The position numbers and the translations under genes are program-made. The notes beneath the pieces were generated by a model. The model made no database searches, was not told the origin of the DNA, and saw only the letters and a program-made list of their open reading frames with translations. From the NCBI GenBank assembly GCA_002298665.1, contig DBKW01000039.1, forward strand, positions 20,123 through 33,919: 13,797 nt of DNA, in the 5' to 3' direction. Origin of the DNA: Verrucomicrobia bacterium UBA740. Its GTDB lineage: Bacteria > Verrucomicrobiota > Kiritimatiellia > RFP12 > UBA1067. Shown in pieces: positions 6,494 through 13,758 of the stretch; position 1 is the first letter of the stretch, and every line of letters begins with the position of its first letter.

Positions 6494-7849
6494 TTAGAAG
6501 TTCCAAGCGAGCTCGAAGCGACCGAAGAACGCGCCATGGCGGGCATTGTCTTCGAAGTAGTCGCCCTTGCTGAAGTACTCACCCTGGAAGGCGAGCTTGC
6601 CGCCCTTGAGAAGATCCACACCGAGGAGCTTCGCCGGCTTGATTTCGTACTTGATCTGGCCATAGCCACCGCGGAAGGTGCCGTCGGCATCATCTTCCTG
6701 GACAGCCGTGAAGAGCGGACCGGCCTGGATCTTGACGGACGAGAAGCTGCCGACATTGCTCTTGAACGCGAGGTGCGGATAGACCAAGTTGTTGTAGTTG
6801 TACTTCGTGTACATCGGCGCAATCGTCTCGCCCAGACCCGTTTCGCGATTGAAGACGGAGTGCCACGCGTGCTTGCCGTGCTCGCCGTCCGAGTCGCCCG
6901 AAAGCGCCCAGATGGCGCCCGTGAACTTAGGCTTGAAGCCGAGCTTCGGCGCGTAGGTGAGACCCGCATAGCCCTGACCCGCGAAGAGGTCCTCCGAGCC
7001 GCCCTGCACGGCGACTTCGAATTCGCCGCTCAACGTATCCGTGAAGCGCGGCAGAAGACGCGTACCCACCGTCACGGTGTCATACTGCGCACCGCCGTCC
7101 GCATACTTGGCTTTGTTGCGGTATTTGGATTTCGCTCCGCGCAATTCCGACTTGTAGATCACATACGCATCGTAGCCGAAGGACTTGTTGGCGCGATCCT
7201 GCCAGTAGAGGCCGGCGCCCAGTTCATCCTGGTTGTAGCCCGTCGCATCGTAGTTCGTGCCCTTCACACCCTTCTTGGAGTGCTCCTTGCCCAGAGTCGG
7301 CAACCAGTCCTCGCGCGCCATGTAGAACGCGAACGCATCGAGCGTGCGCTTCTTGTCGGCGTGCCAGGTCAAGCGAACCGCGTCAAAGTACGCCGAACGC
7401 GAACCGTCGCCGCCCGTGCCGTCCGCGATTACGCGCTTCGAGCCGAACGCCATGTCCTGACGACCGACCTTCAAGTCGACGACGTCAAATATGTTCTTGA
7501 CGGTGAAGTACAGGTTGTCGATGAACGCCACGTCCGGGAAGGTCTGCTTGCGCGCATTCTTCTCCGGGCTACGATAATAGCGGAATTCATCCGCCAAGCG
7601 AACGAAGATGCCCACGTCTTCATACGACGCGCGGATCCACGGACGGACGCGAACACGCGCGTAGTCGGAGTGCTTCTCCTCCGTCTGCCCCTTAGGCATG
7701 TGGTCCGTCAGGTCATAGCGCAGGCGGATATCCGCACCCACGTCAAACGAGGCTTTCCCGTCTGCCGGCTTGGCGAATACGGATCCTACCGCTAGGGCCG
7801 CCGCGGACGCAGCCGTCAAATAAACCGCAATCTTTTTTTGTGTTCTCAT
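6494..7849 (-). CDS. Outer-membrane beta-barrel porin, alginate-export-like
   Basis: 451 residues from the preferred ATG. The signal peptide is clear: MRTQKK, hydrophobic to about 24, likely cleavage after VFA (26). The mature part alternates polar and aromatic residues, as in a beta-barrel, and ends in FELAWNF with a terminal Phe, the usual outer-membrane assembly signal. Segments such as DIRLRYDL, YARVRVRPWIRASYED and VDLKVGRQDMAFGSKRVI followed by FDAVRLTW resemble alginate-export/AlgE-type barrels rather than the OprP/OprO phosphate porins. The start is the ATG with AAAAGGAAC about 7 nt upstream. An in-frame ATG 16 codons earlier overlaps the -10 element. It lies 87 nt before pstS and shares its promoter design, so I infer a channel made under phosphate limitation. 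The substrate is not shown by sequence. Confidence 0.8.
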   Translation of the reverse strand: MRTQKKIAVYLTAASAAALAVGSVFAKPADGKASFDVGADIRLRYDLTDHMPKGQTEEKHSDYARVRVRPWIRASYEDVGIFVRLADEFRYYRSPEKNARKQTFPDVAFIDNLYFTVKNIFDVVDLKVGRQDMAFGSKRVIADGTGGDGSRSAYFDAVRLTWHADKKRTLDAFAFYMAREDWLPTLGKEHSKKGVKGTNYDATGYNQDELGAGLYWQDRANKSFGYDAYVIYKSELRGAKSKYRNKAKYADGGAQYDTVTVGTRLLPRFTDTLSGEFEVAVQGGSEDLFAGQGYAGLTYAPKLGFKPKFTGAIWALSGDSDGEHGKHAWHSVFNRETGLGETIAPMYTKYNYNNLVYPHLAFKSNVGSFSSVKIQAGPLFTAVQEDDADGTFRGGYGQIKYEIKPAKLLGVDLLKGGKLAFQGEYFSKGDYFEDNARHGAFFGRFELAWNF

Positions 7850-7885
7850 TAGATGAGTTCCTTTTCTTGTCAGTTTCAATGCCGT

Positions 7886-7931
7886 ATAGTATGACATTTC
7901 CGTGTTAGCCTTTTATTCGCCAATTGTTAAA
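7886..7931 (-). promoter_or_regulatory. Porin promoter with the same putative PhoB-type operator as pstS
   Basis: On the minus strand TTAACA, CGAATA and CTAACA start 11 bp apart (7930, 7919, 7908), followed after 9 nt by CATACT (7893-7888). Aligned without gaps to the pstS promoter, about 30 of 46 positions are identical, including TTTAAC, the CTnACACG block and TCATAnTAT. The expected leader is about 32 nt, nearly the same as for pstS. Confidence 0.6.
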
Positions 7932-8003
7932 GTTCTGTTTGGGGCAGAAACCGCTTTTTCCCTCAAATGGCGAAGTGCGCACCCCTTCTGGTTCCCGTTC
8001 CAA

Positions 8004-8032
8004 TTGACGCCCGCGCGGGGAAATGGTAGAAT
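8004..8032 (+). promoter_or_regulatory. Promoter of the pseudouridine synthase gene, predicted leaderless
   Basis: TTGACG (8004-8009) and TAGAAT (8027-8032) are 17 bp apart. The A of the ATG at 8039 is 7 nt past the -10, the normal start position, so the mRNA would begin at or within a base or two of the start codon. No Shine-Dalgarno lies between the -10 and the ATG (only ACCCCC). Confidence 0.65.
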
Positions 8033-8038
8033 ACCCCC

Positions 8039-8692
8039 ATGCTGGAAATCATTCACGAGGATGACGACATCATCGTCGTCAACAAGCCGGCCGGACGCTA
8101 CGTGCACCCGTCCCCCGGCCACGAGCGCGGCACCTTGACCGAGGAACTCGTGCGCCTGCGCCCCGCCCTGCGCACGGTGGGGTCGGTCGAACGCCCGGGC
8201 GTCGTCCACCGGCTGGACGCCGGCACGAGCGGCGTCCTGGTGTTCGCCAAGAACCGCCGCGCCTACCTGAAGTTGCGCGCCTGCTTCGAGTCCCACACGC
8301 GCCTGCGCAAGACCTACCTCGCCGTCGTGCAGGGCCGCCCGCCCCAACCGGCCGGCACGCTCGAGACGACCATCGGACGCAAACCCTGGGATCCGCGGCG
8401 GATGGCCTGCGACGTGCCGGACGGGAAACGCGCCGTGACGCATTGGACCGTCCTCGGGCACCACAACGGGCGCAGCCTGGTCGAATTCGTCATCGAGACC
8501 GGCCGCACGCACCAGATCCGCGTGCACGCGGCGCATTTGGGGTGTCCCATTGTGGGCGACGATCTCTACGGTCCGAAGCCCGTCCGCGGCAGATTGCTCC
8601 TGCACGCCGTGGAAATCAGCTTCCCGCATCCGGCGACGGGCAAGACGGTCACGTTCGCCGCGCCGCCGCCGCCGGACATCATCTACGCGTAA
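8039..8692 (+). CDS. RluA-family pseudouridine synthase (short form, no S4 domain)
   Basis: Converts uridine to pseudouridine in rRNA or tRNA. The 217 residues begin directly with the catalytic fold (IHEDDDIIVVNKPAG, 5-19), so the N-terminal S4 RNA-binding domain of RluC/RluD types is absent, as in RluA/TruC-like enzymes. The catalytic motif HRLDAGTSG places the nucleophile at D60. The other family motifs are RKTYLAVV (90-97, Y93), ETGRTHQIRVH (153-163), GDDLYG (173-178) and LLLHA (186-190). The target nucleotide cannot be told from sequence, so no symbol is given. It has its own promoter and is probably translated from a leaderless mRNA. Its 3' end overlaps the convergent DUF1275 gene by 14 bp. 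Confidence 0.93.
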   Translation: MLEIIHEDDDIIVVNKPAGRYVHPSPGHERGTLTEELVRLRPALRTVGSVERPGVVHRLDAGTSGVLVFAKNRRAYLKLRACFESHTRLRKTYLAVVQGRPPQPAGTLETTIGRKPWDPRRMACDVPDGKRAVTHWTVLGHHNGRSLVEFVIETGRTHQIRVHAAHLGCPIVGDDLYGPKPVRGRLLLHAVEISFPHPATGKTVTFAAPPPPDIIYA

Positions 8693-9356
8693 AGCGCGCC
8701 GCGACAAACAAGGCGAAGACGACCGCCAAAACGAGCGGGGCGAGCAGAAAGACGTCCGGCCCCCATTGGCGCAGCAGAAACGCCCCGCCGCCGGCCCCCA
8801 GGATGAAGGCGCCGATCACGCCAAAATAGTGCCGCGCCTTCCCGAACCCTGCCGCGTCCGCGCCCGTCAACCCCTGGTACAGCGCGTCCATGCCGCTGCG
8901 CAGGTTGCCCGTGCACATCGTCGAGGCGAACGGCAACCCCCTCACGCGCCGGAACGTCTGCACCTGCAGCGCGCACACGAAAGAAATGGTGGCGTTCACG
9001 AAACTGTCCGCCCGGCCTTGCGGAACAAACGCCGCGGCGGTCAGCAGCACGATCTCCAGCCCGAGGATCGCCTGGTGCCAGGAAACGAGCCGCATTCCGC
9101 CCAGCCGGGCACGTACCGCGTCCGCGGCGAACACGCCGCACCCGTAGGCGACGATCGCCAACAGGTACTTGAGGCAGTCGGCCCACAGCCCGGACGCCAG
9201 ATGCAGGCCCATGAGCACCATGTTGCCGGTCACCGCGTTCGCGAAGACCTGTCCGCGGAAAAGATACGAATAGACGTCCGTGAAGCCGCCGGTGAAACTC
9301 AGCAGAAGCGCCGCGGCCAGCCGCTCCTCGACCAGAATGCGCGCGTCTTCCGCCAT
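8679..9356 (-). CDS. DUF1275 (YoaK-type) membrane protein
   Basis: An integral inner-membrane protein of 225 residues with about six hydrophobic segments. The N-terminal signature LLLSFTGGFTDVYSYLFRG followed by VFANAVTGNMVLMGL (about 37-51) matches the GxxDAxxY...TGN pattern of DUF1275/YoaK proteins, whose function I do not know. The later segment TFRRVRGLPFASTMCTGNLR carries the second conserved TGN of the family. I choose the ATG at 9354-9356 because GAGGGG lies about 6 nt upstream; a GTG two codons earlier would sit on top of that site. It follows the decarboxylase gene by 10 nt, so it is probably the last gene of the pflB run. Its end overlaps the convergent pseudouridine synthase by 14 bp and no terminator is visible. 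Confidence 0.85.
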   Translation of the reverse strand: MAEDARILVEERLAAALLLSFTGGFTDVYSYLFRGQVFANAVTGNMVLMGLHLASGLWADCLKYLLAIVAYGCGVFAADAVRARLGGMRLVSWHQAILGLEIVLLTAAAFVPQGRADSFVNATISFVCALQVQTFRRVRGLPFASTMCTGNLRSGMDALYQGLTGADAAGFGKARHYFGVIGAFILGAGGGAFLLRQWGPDVFLLAPLVLAVVFALFVAARFTRR

Positions 9357-9366
9357 GCGCACCCCC

Positions 9367-10362
9367 TCAGGAACGCGCCCGGAAGTAGGCGATCGTCCGC
9401 GCGAGGCCGTCCCGCAGTGCGACTTTCGGCTCCCAACCGCCCAGCAGTTCGTGCGCGAGCGTGATGTCGGGCTTGCGCTTCTTCGGGTCGTCCCCCGGCA
9501 GCGGTTCCTGCACGATCCGCGAGGGCGATTCCGGAATCTGCCGCAGGACTTCCCGCGCCAGCTCCGCGATCGTGTACTCGCCCGGATTTCCCGTGTTGAT
9601 GACCGGCGCCCCCAGCCCGTGCCGCGCCGTGAACGCGCGAATCGTCGCCTTGTCGAGCGTCATGTACCGCCGGAACGCCTCGATCAGATCGTCGCAGTAC
9701 TGGAACGACCGCGTCTGCGACCCGTCGCCGTAGATCGTGATCGGCTTGCCCGCCAAAGCCTGCACGATGAAATTGGAAATGACGCGCCCGTCCTGCGGAT
9801 GCATGCGCGGACCGTACGTGTTGAAGATCCGCACCATGCGCGCGTCCGTGTCATATTGGCGGATGGCGTCCGCCACGAGCGTCTCCGCCACGCGCTTGCC
9901 CTCGTCGTAGCAACTGCGGATGCCGATCGTGTTCACGTTGCCCCAGTACGTCTCGACCTGCGGATGCACCGCCGGGTCGCCGTAGACCTCGCTCGTCGAG
10001 GCGTGCAGAAGCTTCGCCCCGCATCCCGCCGCGAGTTTCAGGCAGTTCAGCACGCCGAAAATGCTCGTCTCGGTCGTGAAGAGCGGCCGCGCCTGGTAGT
10101 GGACGGGGCTCGCCGGGCACGCCAGATTGTAGATCTCGTCGAACGCGCGCCCCGCGCCGGCGGCGTCCAGAACCTCCGGCAGATGCCGCACGTCCCCTTC
10201 CGCAAACGAAAAGGACGGATTGGCCCCGCAGGCGGCCAGGTTGGCGCGCCGCCCCGTATAGAGGTCGTCGACCCCCACGACCCGGAACCCCTCCGAGAGG
10301 AGCCGCTCGCAAAGATGCGAACCCAAGAATCCGGCCGCCCCGGTGACCAATGCCTTCTTCAT
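9367..10362 (-). CDS. UDP-glucuronate decarboxylase (UDP-xylose synthase) type SDR
   Basis: A cytoplasmic extended short-chain dehydrogenase of 331 residues, predicted to turn UDP-glucuronate into UDP-xylose with bound NAD. Seen: Rossmann motif GAAGFLG (8-14), the acidic VDDLYTGRRANL (31-42), YNLACPASPVHYQ (78-90), STSEVYGDP (122-130), the catalytic pair in SCYDEGKR (Y152 and K156), RIFNTYGPRM (178-187) and QTRSFQYCDDL (216-226). The ACPASP block together with the YWGNVN..G.RSCYDEGKR block is characteristic of the UXS group rather than GalE or dTDP-glucose dehydratase. GGAGG sits 3 nt before the ATG, slightly tight. It lies 10 nt after pflA and 10 nt before the DUF1275 gene. A sugar-nucleotide enzyme in a formate-lyase operon is unexpected; it may simply share transcription. 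A related UDP-sugar product is possible. Confidence 0.85.
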   Translation of the reverse strand: MKKALVTGAAGFLGSHLCERLLSEGFRVVGVDDLYTGRRANLAACGANPSFSFAEGDVRHLPEVLDAAGAGRAFDEIYNLACPASPVHYQARPLFTTETSIFGVLNCLKLAAGCGAKLLHASTSEVYGDPAVHPQVETYWGNVNTIGIRSCYDEGKRVAETLVADAIRQYDTDARMVRIFNTYGPRMHPQDGRVISNFIVQALAGKPITIYGDGSQTRSFQYCDDLIEAFRRYMTLDKATIRAFTARHGLGAPVINTGNPGEYTIAELAREVLRQIPESPSRIVQEPLPGDDPKKRKPDITLAHELLGGWEPKVALRDGLARTIAYFRARS

Positions 10363-10372
10363 CTTCCTCCAA

Positions 10373-11110
10373 TCACTTCTTGCTCGCCTTCGCGAAAAGC
10401 GAACGCGCGTAAGCCAGACTCTCCGCCGTCGGCGGTTTGACGTTCTCCAGACGGTACGGAATCTTCAGCGCGTGCCACTTGGCGACGCCCAGCGTGTGGT
10501 ACGGCAGGATGTCGACCCGCACGACGTTCTCCATCGGGTTGACGAAATCCGCCAGCCGCTTCAGCGCCTCCGGATCGTCCGTGTAGCCCGGCACGAGCAC
10601 GTGCCGCAGCCAGACCGTCCGCCCCGTCTCGTTCAGATAGCGCGCGCAGTCCAGGACGCTCGCATTGGAAGCCCCGGTCAGCTCGCGGTTCTTCTCGTCG
10701 TCGATGTGCTTGATGTCCAGAAGGACCGTGTCCGTCGCCCGGAAGAGCCGCGCGAACGCCGCGCCCTTCTCGCCTGTGCGCGTGAAGGGACCCGCCGCCG
10801 TGTCGAGGCACGTCGTCACGCCCGCCGCCTTCGCCTTCTCGAAAAGCTCCGTGACGAATTCCGCCTGCAGCAGGGGTTCGCCGCCCGAGACGGTGATCCC
10901 GCCCGTCGCGCCCCAGTACTCCCGGTACCGCAGCGCCCGCGCCAGAACCTCGTCCGCCGAGGCCGTCCCCATCGGCTTGCCCGCCCACGTGTCCGGATTG
11001 TGGCAGTACGCGCACCGGAACGGACACCCGTGCAGGAAGAGGATAAAACGAACGCCGGGGCCGTCTGCGGCCCCGAACGTTTCGTAGGAATGGATGATTC
11101 CCTGTGCCAT
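10373..11110 (-). CDS. pflA: Pyruvate formate-lyase activating enzyme (radical SAM)
   Basis: Installs the glycyl radical on PflB using S-adenosylmethionine and a [4Fe-4S] cluster. The 245 residues start with the family opening GIIHSYETFGAADGPGVRF (4-22), then the cluster motif CPFRCAYC (C29, C33, C36), the HNPDTW segment (37-42) and the SAM-binding TVSGGEPLLQ (73-82); later DIKHID and LVPGYTDDP are typical of PflA. The ATG at 11108-11110 is chosen because the protein then begins as the family does. A start 13 codons upstream would overlap the end of pflB and adds no conserved sequence. AAGG lies about 10 nt upstream, touching the pflB stop. The 10-nt gap to pflB implies co-transcription. Confidence 0.95.
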   Translation of the reverse strand: MAQGIIHSYETFGAADGPGVRFILFLHGCPFRCAYCHNPDTWAGKPMGTASADEVLARALRYREYWGATGGITVSGGEPLLQAEFVTELFEKAKAAGVTTCLDTAAGPFTRTGEKGAAFARLFRATDTVLLDIKHIDDEKNRELTGASNASVLDCARYLNETGRTVWLRHVLVPGYTDDPEALKRLADFVNPMENVVRVDILPYHTLGVAKWHALKIPYRLENVKPPTAESLAYARSLFAKASKK

Positions 11111-11120
11111 GGCGCGAACC

Positions 11121-13373
11121 TTAGAGGTGGTCGTGGCACGTGCGGGCAATCACGTCGTCCTGCTGCTCCTTGGTCAGGTTGATGAACTTGACCGCATAGC
11201 CCGAGACGCGGATCGTGAACTGCGCGTATTCCGGCTTCTCCGGATGCGCCTGGCAGTCGCGGAGCTTCTCGACGCCGAACACGTTCACGTTGAGGTGATG
11301 CGCGCCCTTGGCGAAGTAGCCGTCCATGACCGTCACGAGGTTCTCCGCACGCTCTTCGTCCGTCGAGCCGAGCGCCCCCGGGTTCATCGTCTGCGTGTTC
11401 GAGATGCCGTCCAGCGCGAACTTGTACGGGATCTTCGCGACCGAGTTCAGCGACGCGACAAGACCGTTCTGCTCCGCACCGTAGGACGGGTTCGCGCCCG
11501 GCGCGAACGGCGTCTTGGCCGGACGCCCGTCCGGCAGCGCGCCCGTCGCCTTGCCGTACACCACGTTCGAGGTGATCGTGAGGATCGAGGTCGTCGGTTC
11601 CGCGTTGCGGTAGGTGTGGTGGCGTTTGATCTTCTTGATGAAGGTCTTGAGGAGTTCCACGCCGATCTGGTCCGCGCGGTCGTCGTCGTTGCCGTACTTC
11701 GGGAAGTCGCCCTCGACCTTGAAGTCGCACGCCAGACCCTTTTCGTCGCGGATGACCTTGACCTTGGCGTACTTCATCGCCGAGATCGAGTCCACCACGT
11801 GCGAGAAGCCCGCGATGCCCGTCGCGAACGTGCGGCGCACGTCCGTGTTGATGAGCGCCATCTCCGCCGCTTCATAGTAGTACTTGTCGTGCATGTAGTG
11901 GATGAGGTTCAGCACGTTCACGTACAGCCCCGCGAGCCACTCCAGCATGATGTCGTAGTTGTGCATCACCTGCTTGTAGTCGAGATAGTCGCCCTCGACG
12001 ACCGGAATCTCCGGCCCGACCTGCACGTACGGCGTCAGCCCCGCGCCTTCGTCCTTGCCGCCGTTGATGGCGTAGAGAAGCGCCTTGGCGAGGTTCGCGC
12101 GCGCACCGAAGAACTGCATCTCCTTGCCCGTCTGCGTCGCCGAGACGCAGCAGCAGATCGAGTAGTCGTCGCCCCAGATCGGACGCATCACGTCGTCGTT
12201 CTCGTACTGGATGGACGAGGTCTTGACCGAAATCATCGCCGCGTACTTGCGGAACGCCTTCGGCAGACGGCGCGTGTAGAGGACCGTGAGGTTCGGCTCC
12301 GGCGAAGGACCCATGTCTTCCAGCGTGTGCAGGAAGCGGAAGCAGTTCTTCGTCACGAGCGTGCGGCCGTCGTCGCCCATGCCGCCCACTTCGAGCGTCG
12401 CCCAAACGGGGTCGCCCGAGAAGAGCTGGTTGTAGCTCTCGATGCGCGCGAACTTCACCATGCGGAACTTCAAAACCAGATGGTCGACGAGCTCCTGCGC
12501 CTGCGACTCGGTGAGCGTGCCCTTCTTCATGTCGCGCTCGATGTAGATGTCGAGGAACGTCGAGATGCGCCCGACGGACATCGCCGCGCCGTTCTGCGTC
12601 TTGATCGCGGCCAGATACCCGAAGTAGAGCCACTGGAACGCTTCCTTCGCCGTCGCCGCCGGCTTGGAGATGTCGAACCCGTACGACGCGGCCATGATCT
12701 TCATCTGGTTGAGCGCCTTGATCTGGTCGGCGACTTCCTCGCGCAGGCGGATGACGTCGTCCGTCATCGTGCCGTCGCCGATGTTCGCGAAATCGTCCTT
12801 CTTCTGGGCGATGATGTAGTCGATGCCGTAGAGCGCCACGCGGCGGTAGTCGCCCACGATGCGGCCGCGGCCGTAGGTATCCGGCAGACCGGTGATGATG
12901 TGCGCCTTGCGGGCCGCGCGGATCTCCGGCGTGTACGCGTCGAACACGCCCTGGTTATGGGTCTTGTGGTACTCGGTGAAGACCTTGTGGAGCTCGGCGT
13001 TCGGCTTGTAGCCGTACTGCGCACACGCCTCCTCGGCCATCTTGATGCCGCCGAAAGGCATGAACGCGCGCTTGAGCGGCTTGTCCGTCTGCAGGCCGAC
13101 GACCTGCTCCAGACCCTCGATCAGATAGCCCGGCTTGTGCGAGGTGATGCCCGAGACGATGTCCGTGTCCATGTCCAGGACGCCGCCCTTGGCGTGCTCT
13201 TCCTTCTGGAGTTCCTGGAGTTTGCCCCAAAGCTTGTTCGTCGCCTCCGTCGGACCGACGAGGAACTTCTCGTCGCCTTCATACGGCGTGTAGTTGCGCT
13301 GGATGAAATCGGCTACGTCGATATCCGTTTCCCAGCCGCCGGGCACAAAGCCCTCCCATTGCTCATATCTCAT
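11121..13373 (-). CDS. pflB: Pyruvate formate-lyase (glycyl radical enzyme)
   Basis: Cleaves pyruvate with CoA to acetyl-CoA and formate in anaerobic metabolism. The 750 residues are close to the 760 of the E. coli enzyme and undamaged. The N-terminus (MRYEQWEGFVPGGW) is typical, as are GLPDTYGRGRIVGDYRRV (162-179), VKTSSIQYENDDVMRP (383-398) and the glycyl-radical loop RVSGYAVKF (G725) with the short C-terminal helix after it. The catalytic Cys pair falls in SICCCVSAT as C408-C409, with an extra Cys at 407 where E. coli has Ala. AAGG lies about 9 nt before the ATG. It is the first gene of a run with pflA, the decarboxylase and DUF1275. The leader of about 90 nt holds a hairpin and a palindrome that may be regulatory; no FNR-like site was found. 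Confidence 0.98.
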   Translation of the reverse strand: MRYEQWEGFVPGGWETDIDVADFIQRNYTPYEGDEKFLVGPTEATNKLWGKLQELQKEEHAKGGVLDMDTDIVSGITSHKPGYLIEGLEQVVGLQTDKPLKRAFMPFGGIKMAEEACAQYGYKPNAELHKVFTEYHKTHNQGVFDAYTPEIRAARKAHIITGLPDTYGRGRIVGDYRRVALYGIDYIIAQKKDDFANIGDGTMTDDVIRLREEVADQIKALNQMKIMAASYGFDISKPAATAKEAFQWLYFGYLAAIKTQNGAAMSVGRISTFLDIYIERDMKKGTLTESQAQELVDHLVLKFRMVKFARIESYNQLFSGDPVWATLEVGGMGDDGRTLVTKNCFRFLHTLEDMGPSPEPNLTVLYTRRLPKAFRKYAAMISVKTSSIQYENDDVMRPIWGDDYSICCCVSATQTGKEMQFFGARANLAKALLYAINGGKDEGAGLTPYVQVGPEIPVVEGDYLDYKQVMHNYDIMLEWLAGLYVNVLNLIHYMHDKYYYEAAEMALINTDVRRTFATGIAGFSHVVDSISAMKYAKVKVIRDEKGLACDFKVEGDFPKYGNDDDRADQIGVELLKTFIKKIKRHHTYRNAEPTTSILTITSNVVYGKATGALPDGRPAKTPFAPGANPSYGAEQNGLVASLNSVAKIPYKFALDGISNTQTMNPGALGSTDEERAENLVTVMDGYFAKGAHHLNVNVFGVEKLRDCQAHPEKPEYAQFTIRVSGYAVKFINLTKEQQDDVIARTCHDHL

Positions 13374-13391
13374 TTTCCAACCTTCTTTCTT

Positions 13392-13410
13392 GCCGGCGTC
13401 TCCCGCCGGC
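13392..13410 (-). other. Leader hairpin just upstream of the pflB ribosome site
   Basis: A perfect 7-bp G+C-only stem (13392-13398 with 13404-13410) with a 5-nt loop sits about 18 nt before the pflB ATG, just upstream of the AAGG ribosome site. There is no T-tract, so it is not a terminator. It could protect the 5' end or tune translation. Confidence 0.4.
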
Positions 13411-13428
13411 GTGTTGTTCCAAACCGCC

Positions 13429-13440
13429 CGACTGCAGTCG
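13429..13440. promoter_or_regulatory. 12-bp perfect palindrome, candidate operator in the pflB leader
   Basis: CGACTGCAGTCG is a perfect inverted repeat. A further GACTG half-element lies 9 bp away on the minus strand (GACTG-TAAC-GACTG-CAGTC). It sits about 20-35 bp downstream of the candidate pflB transcription start, where a repressor could act. The bound protein, if any, is unknown. Confidence 0.3.
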
Positions 13441-13468
13441 TTACAGTCCGCGCAAGTTTAGATACAAG

Positions 13469-13497
13469 AGTTTATCATTTTACCGCCGCTTTTGCAA
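13469..13497 (-). promoter_or_regulatory. Candidate pflB promoter
   Basis: On the minus strand TTGCAA (13492-13497) and TAAACT (13469-13474) are 17 bp apart, with an extended TGA just before the -10. Each hexamer matches 4 of 6. The start would be near 13462, giving a leader of about 89 nt. Confidence 0.35.
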
Positions 13498-13624
13498 GAG
13501 GAGATTTGCGAATCATCCCCGCCGGAAAAATCAAATTGCCGAAAAATAAGCCCGTTCGAACAGCAAGTCGGACAAAATATTTCGAGCCGCCCTTTTCCTT
13601 CCCGGTGAAGCACGCCGTACCTGC

Positions 13625-13656
13625 GCACTGGAGGACCGTTTTCCTCCGCACTGGAG
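13625..13656. repeat. Short direct repeat GCACTGGAG, two copies 23 bp apart
   Basis: GCACTGGAG occurs at 13625-13633 and 13648-13656, just over two helical turns apart. It may be a tandem binding site far upstream of pflB, or chance. Confidence 0.3.
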
Positions 13657-13731
13657 CGCCATTCTCTTCGCCGAAAGACCGCTTTCCATCTGCCCCTCGC
13701 CCCCTACCGTTGGACGCCTCACGCCCCCCCC

Positions 13732-13758
13732 TCTACATTTTCTACATTCTCTACACGG
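13732..13758. repeat. 9-bp tandem repeat, about 2.7 copies
   Basis: TCTACATTT, TCTACATTC and TCTACACGG follow one another without gaps (13732, 13741, 13750), next to a C-run at 13724-13731. A 9-bp period does not match the helical repeat, so a slippage-generated repeat is as likely as a protein site. Confidence 0.45.

Noticed and set aside
6464..7795. 443-codon plus-strand open frame opposite the porin
   Set aside because: The minus frame has a signal peptide, beta-barrel pattern and terminal Phe; the plus frame is an antisense by-product of G+C-rich codons.
7850..7897. Upstream start for the porin (16 codons longer)
   Set aside because: It would place charged residues before the signal peptide and overlaps the predicted -10; the internal ATG has the better ribosome site, as in pstS.
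13531..13722. Small 63-codon minus-strand gene
   Set aside because: No ribosome site, no recognisable features, basic Ser/Arg-rich translation, and it spans the direct repeats of a non-coding region.
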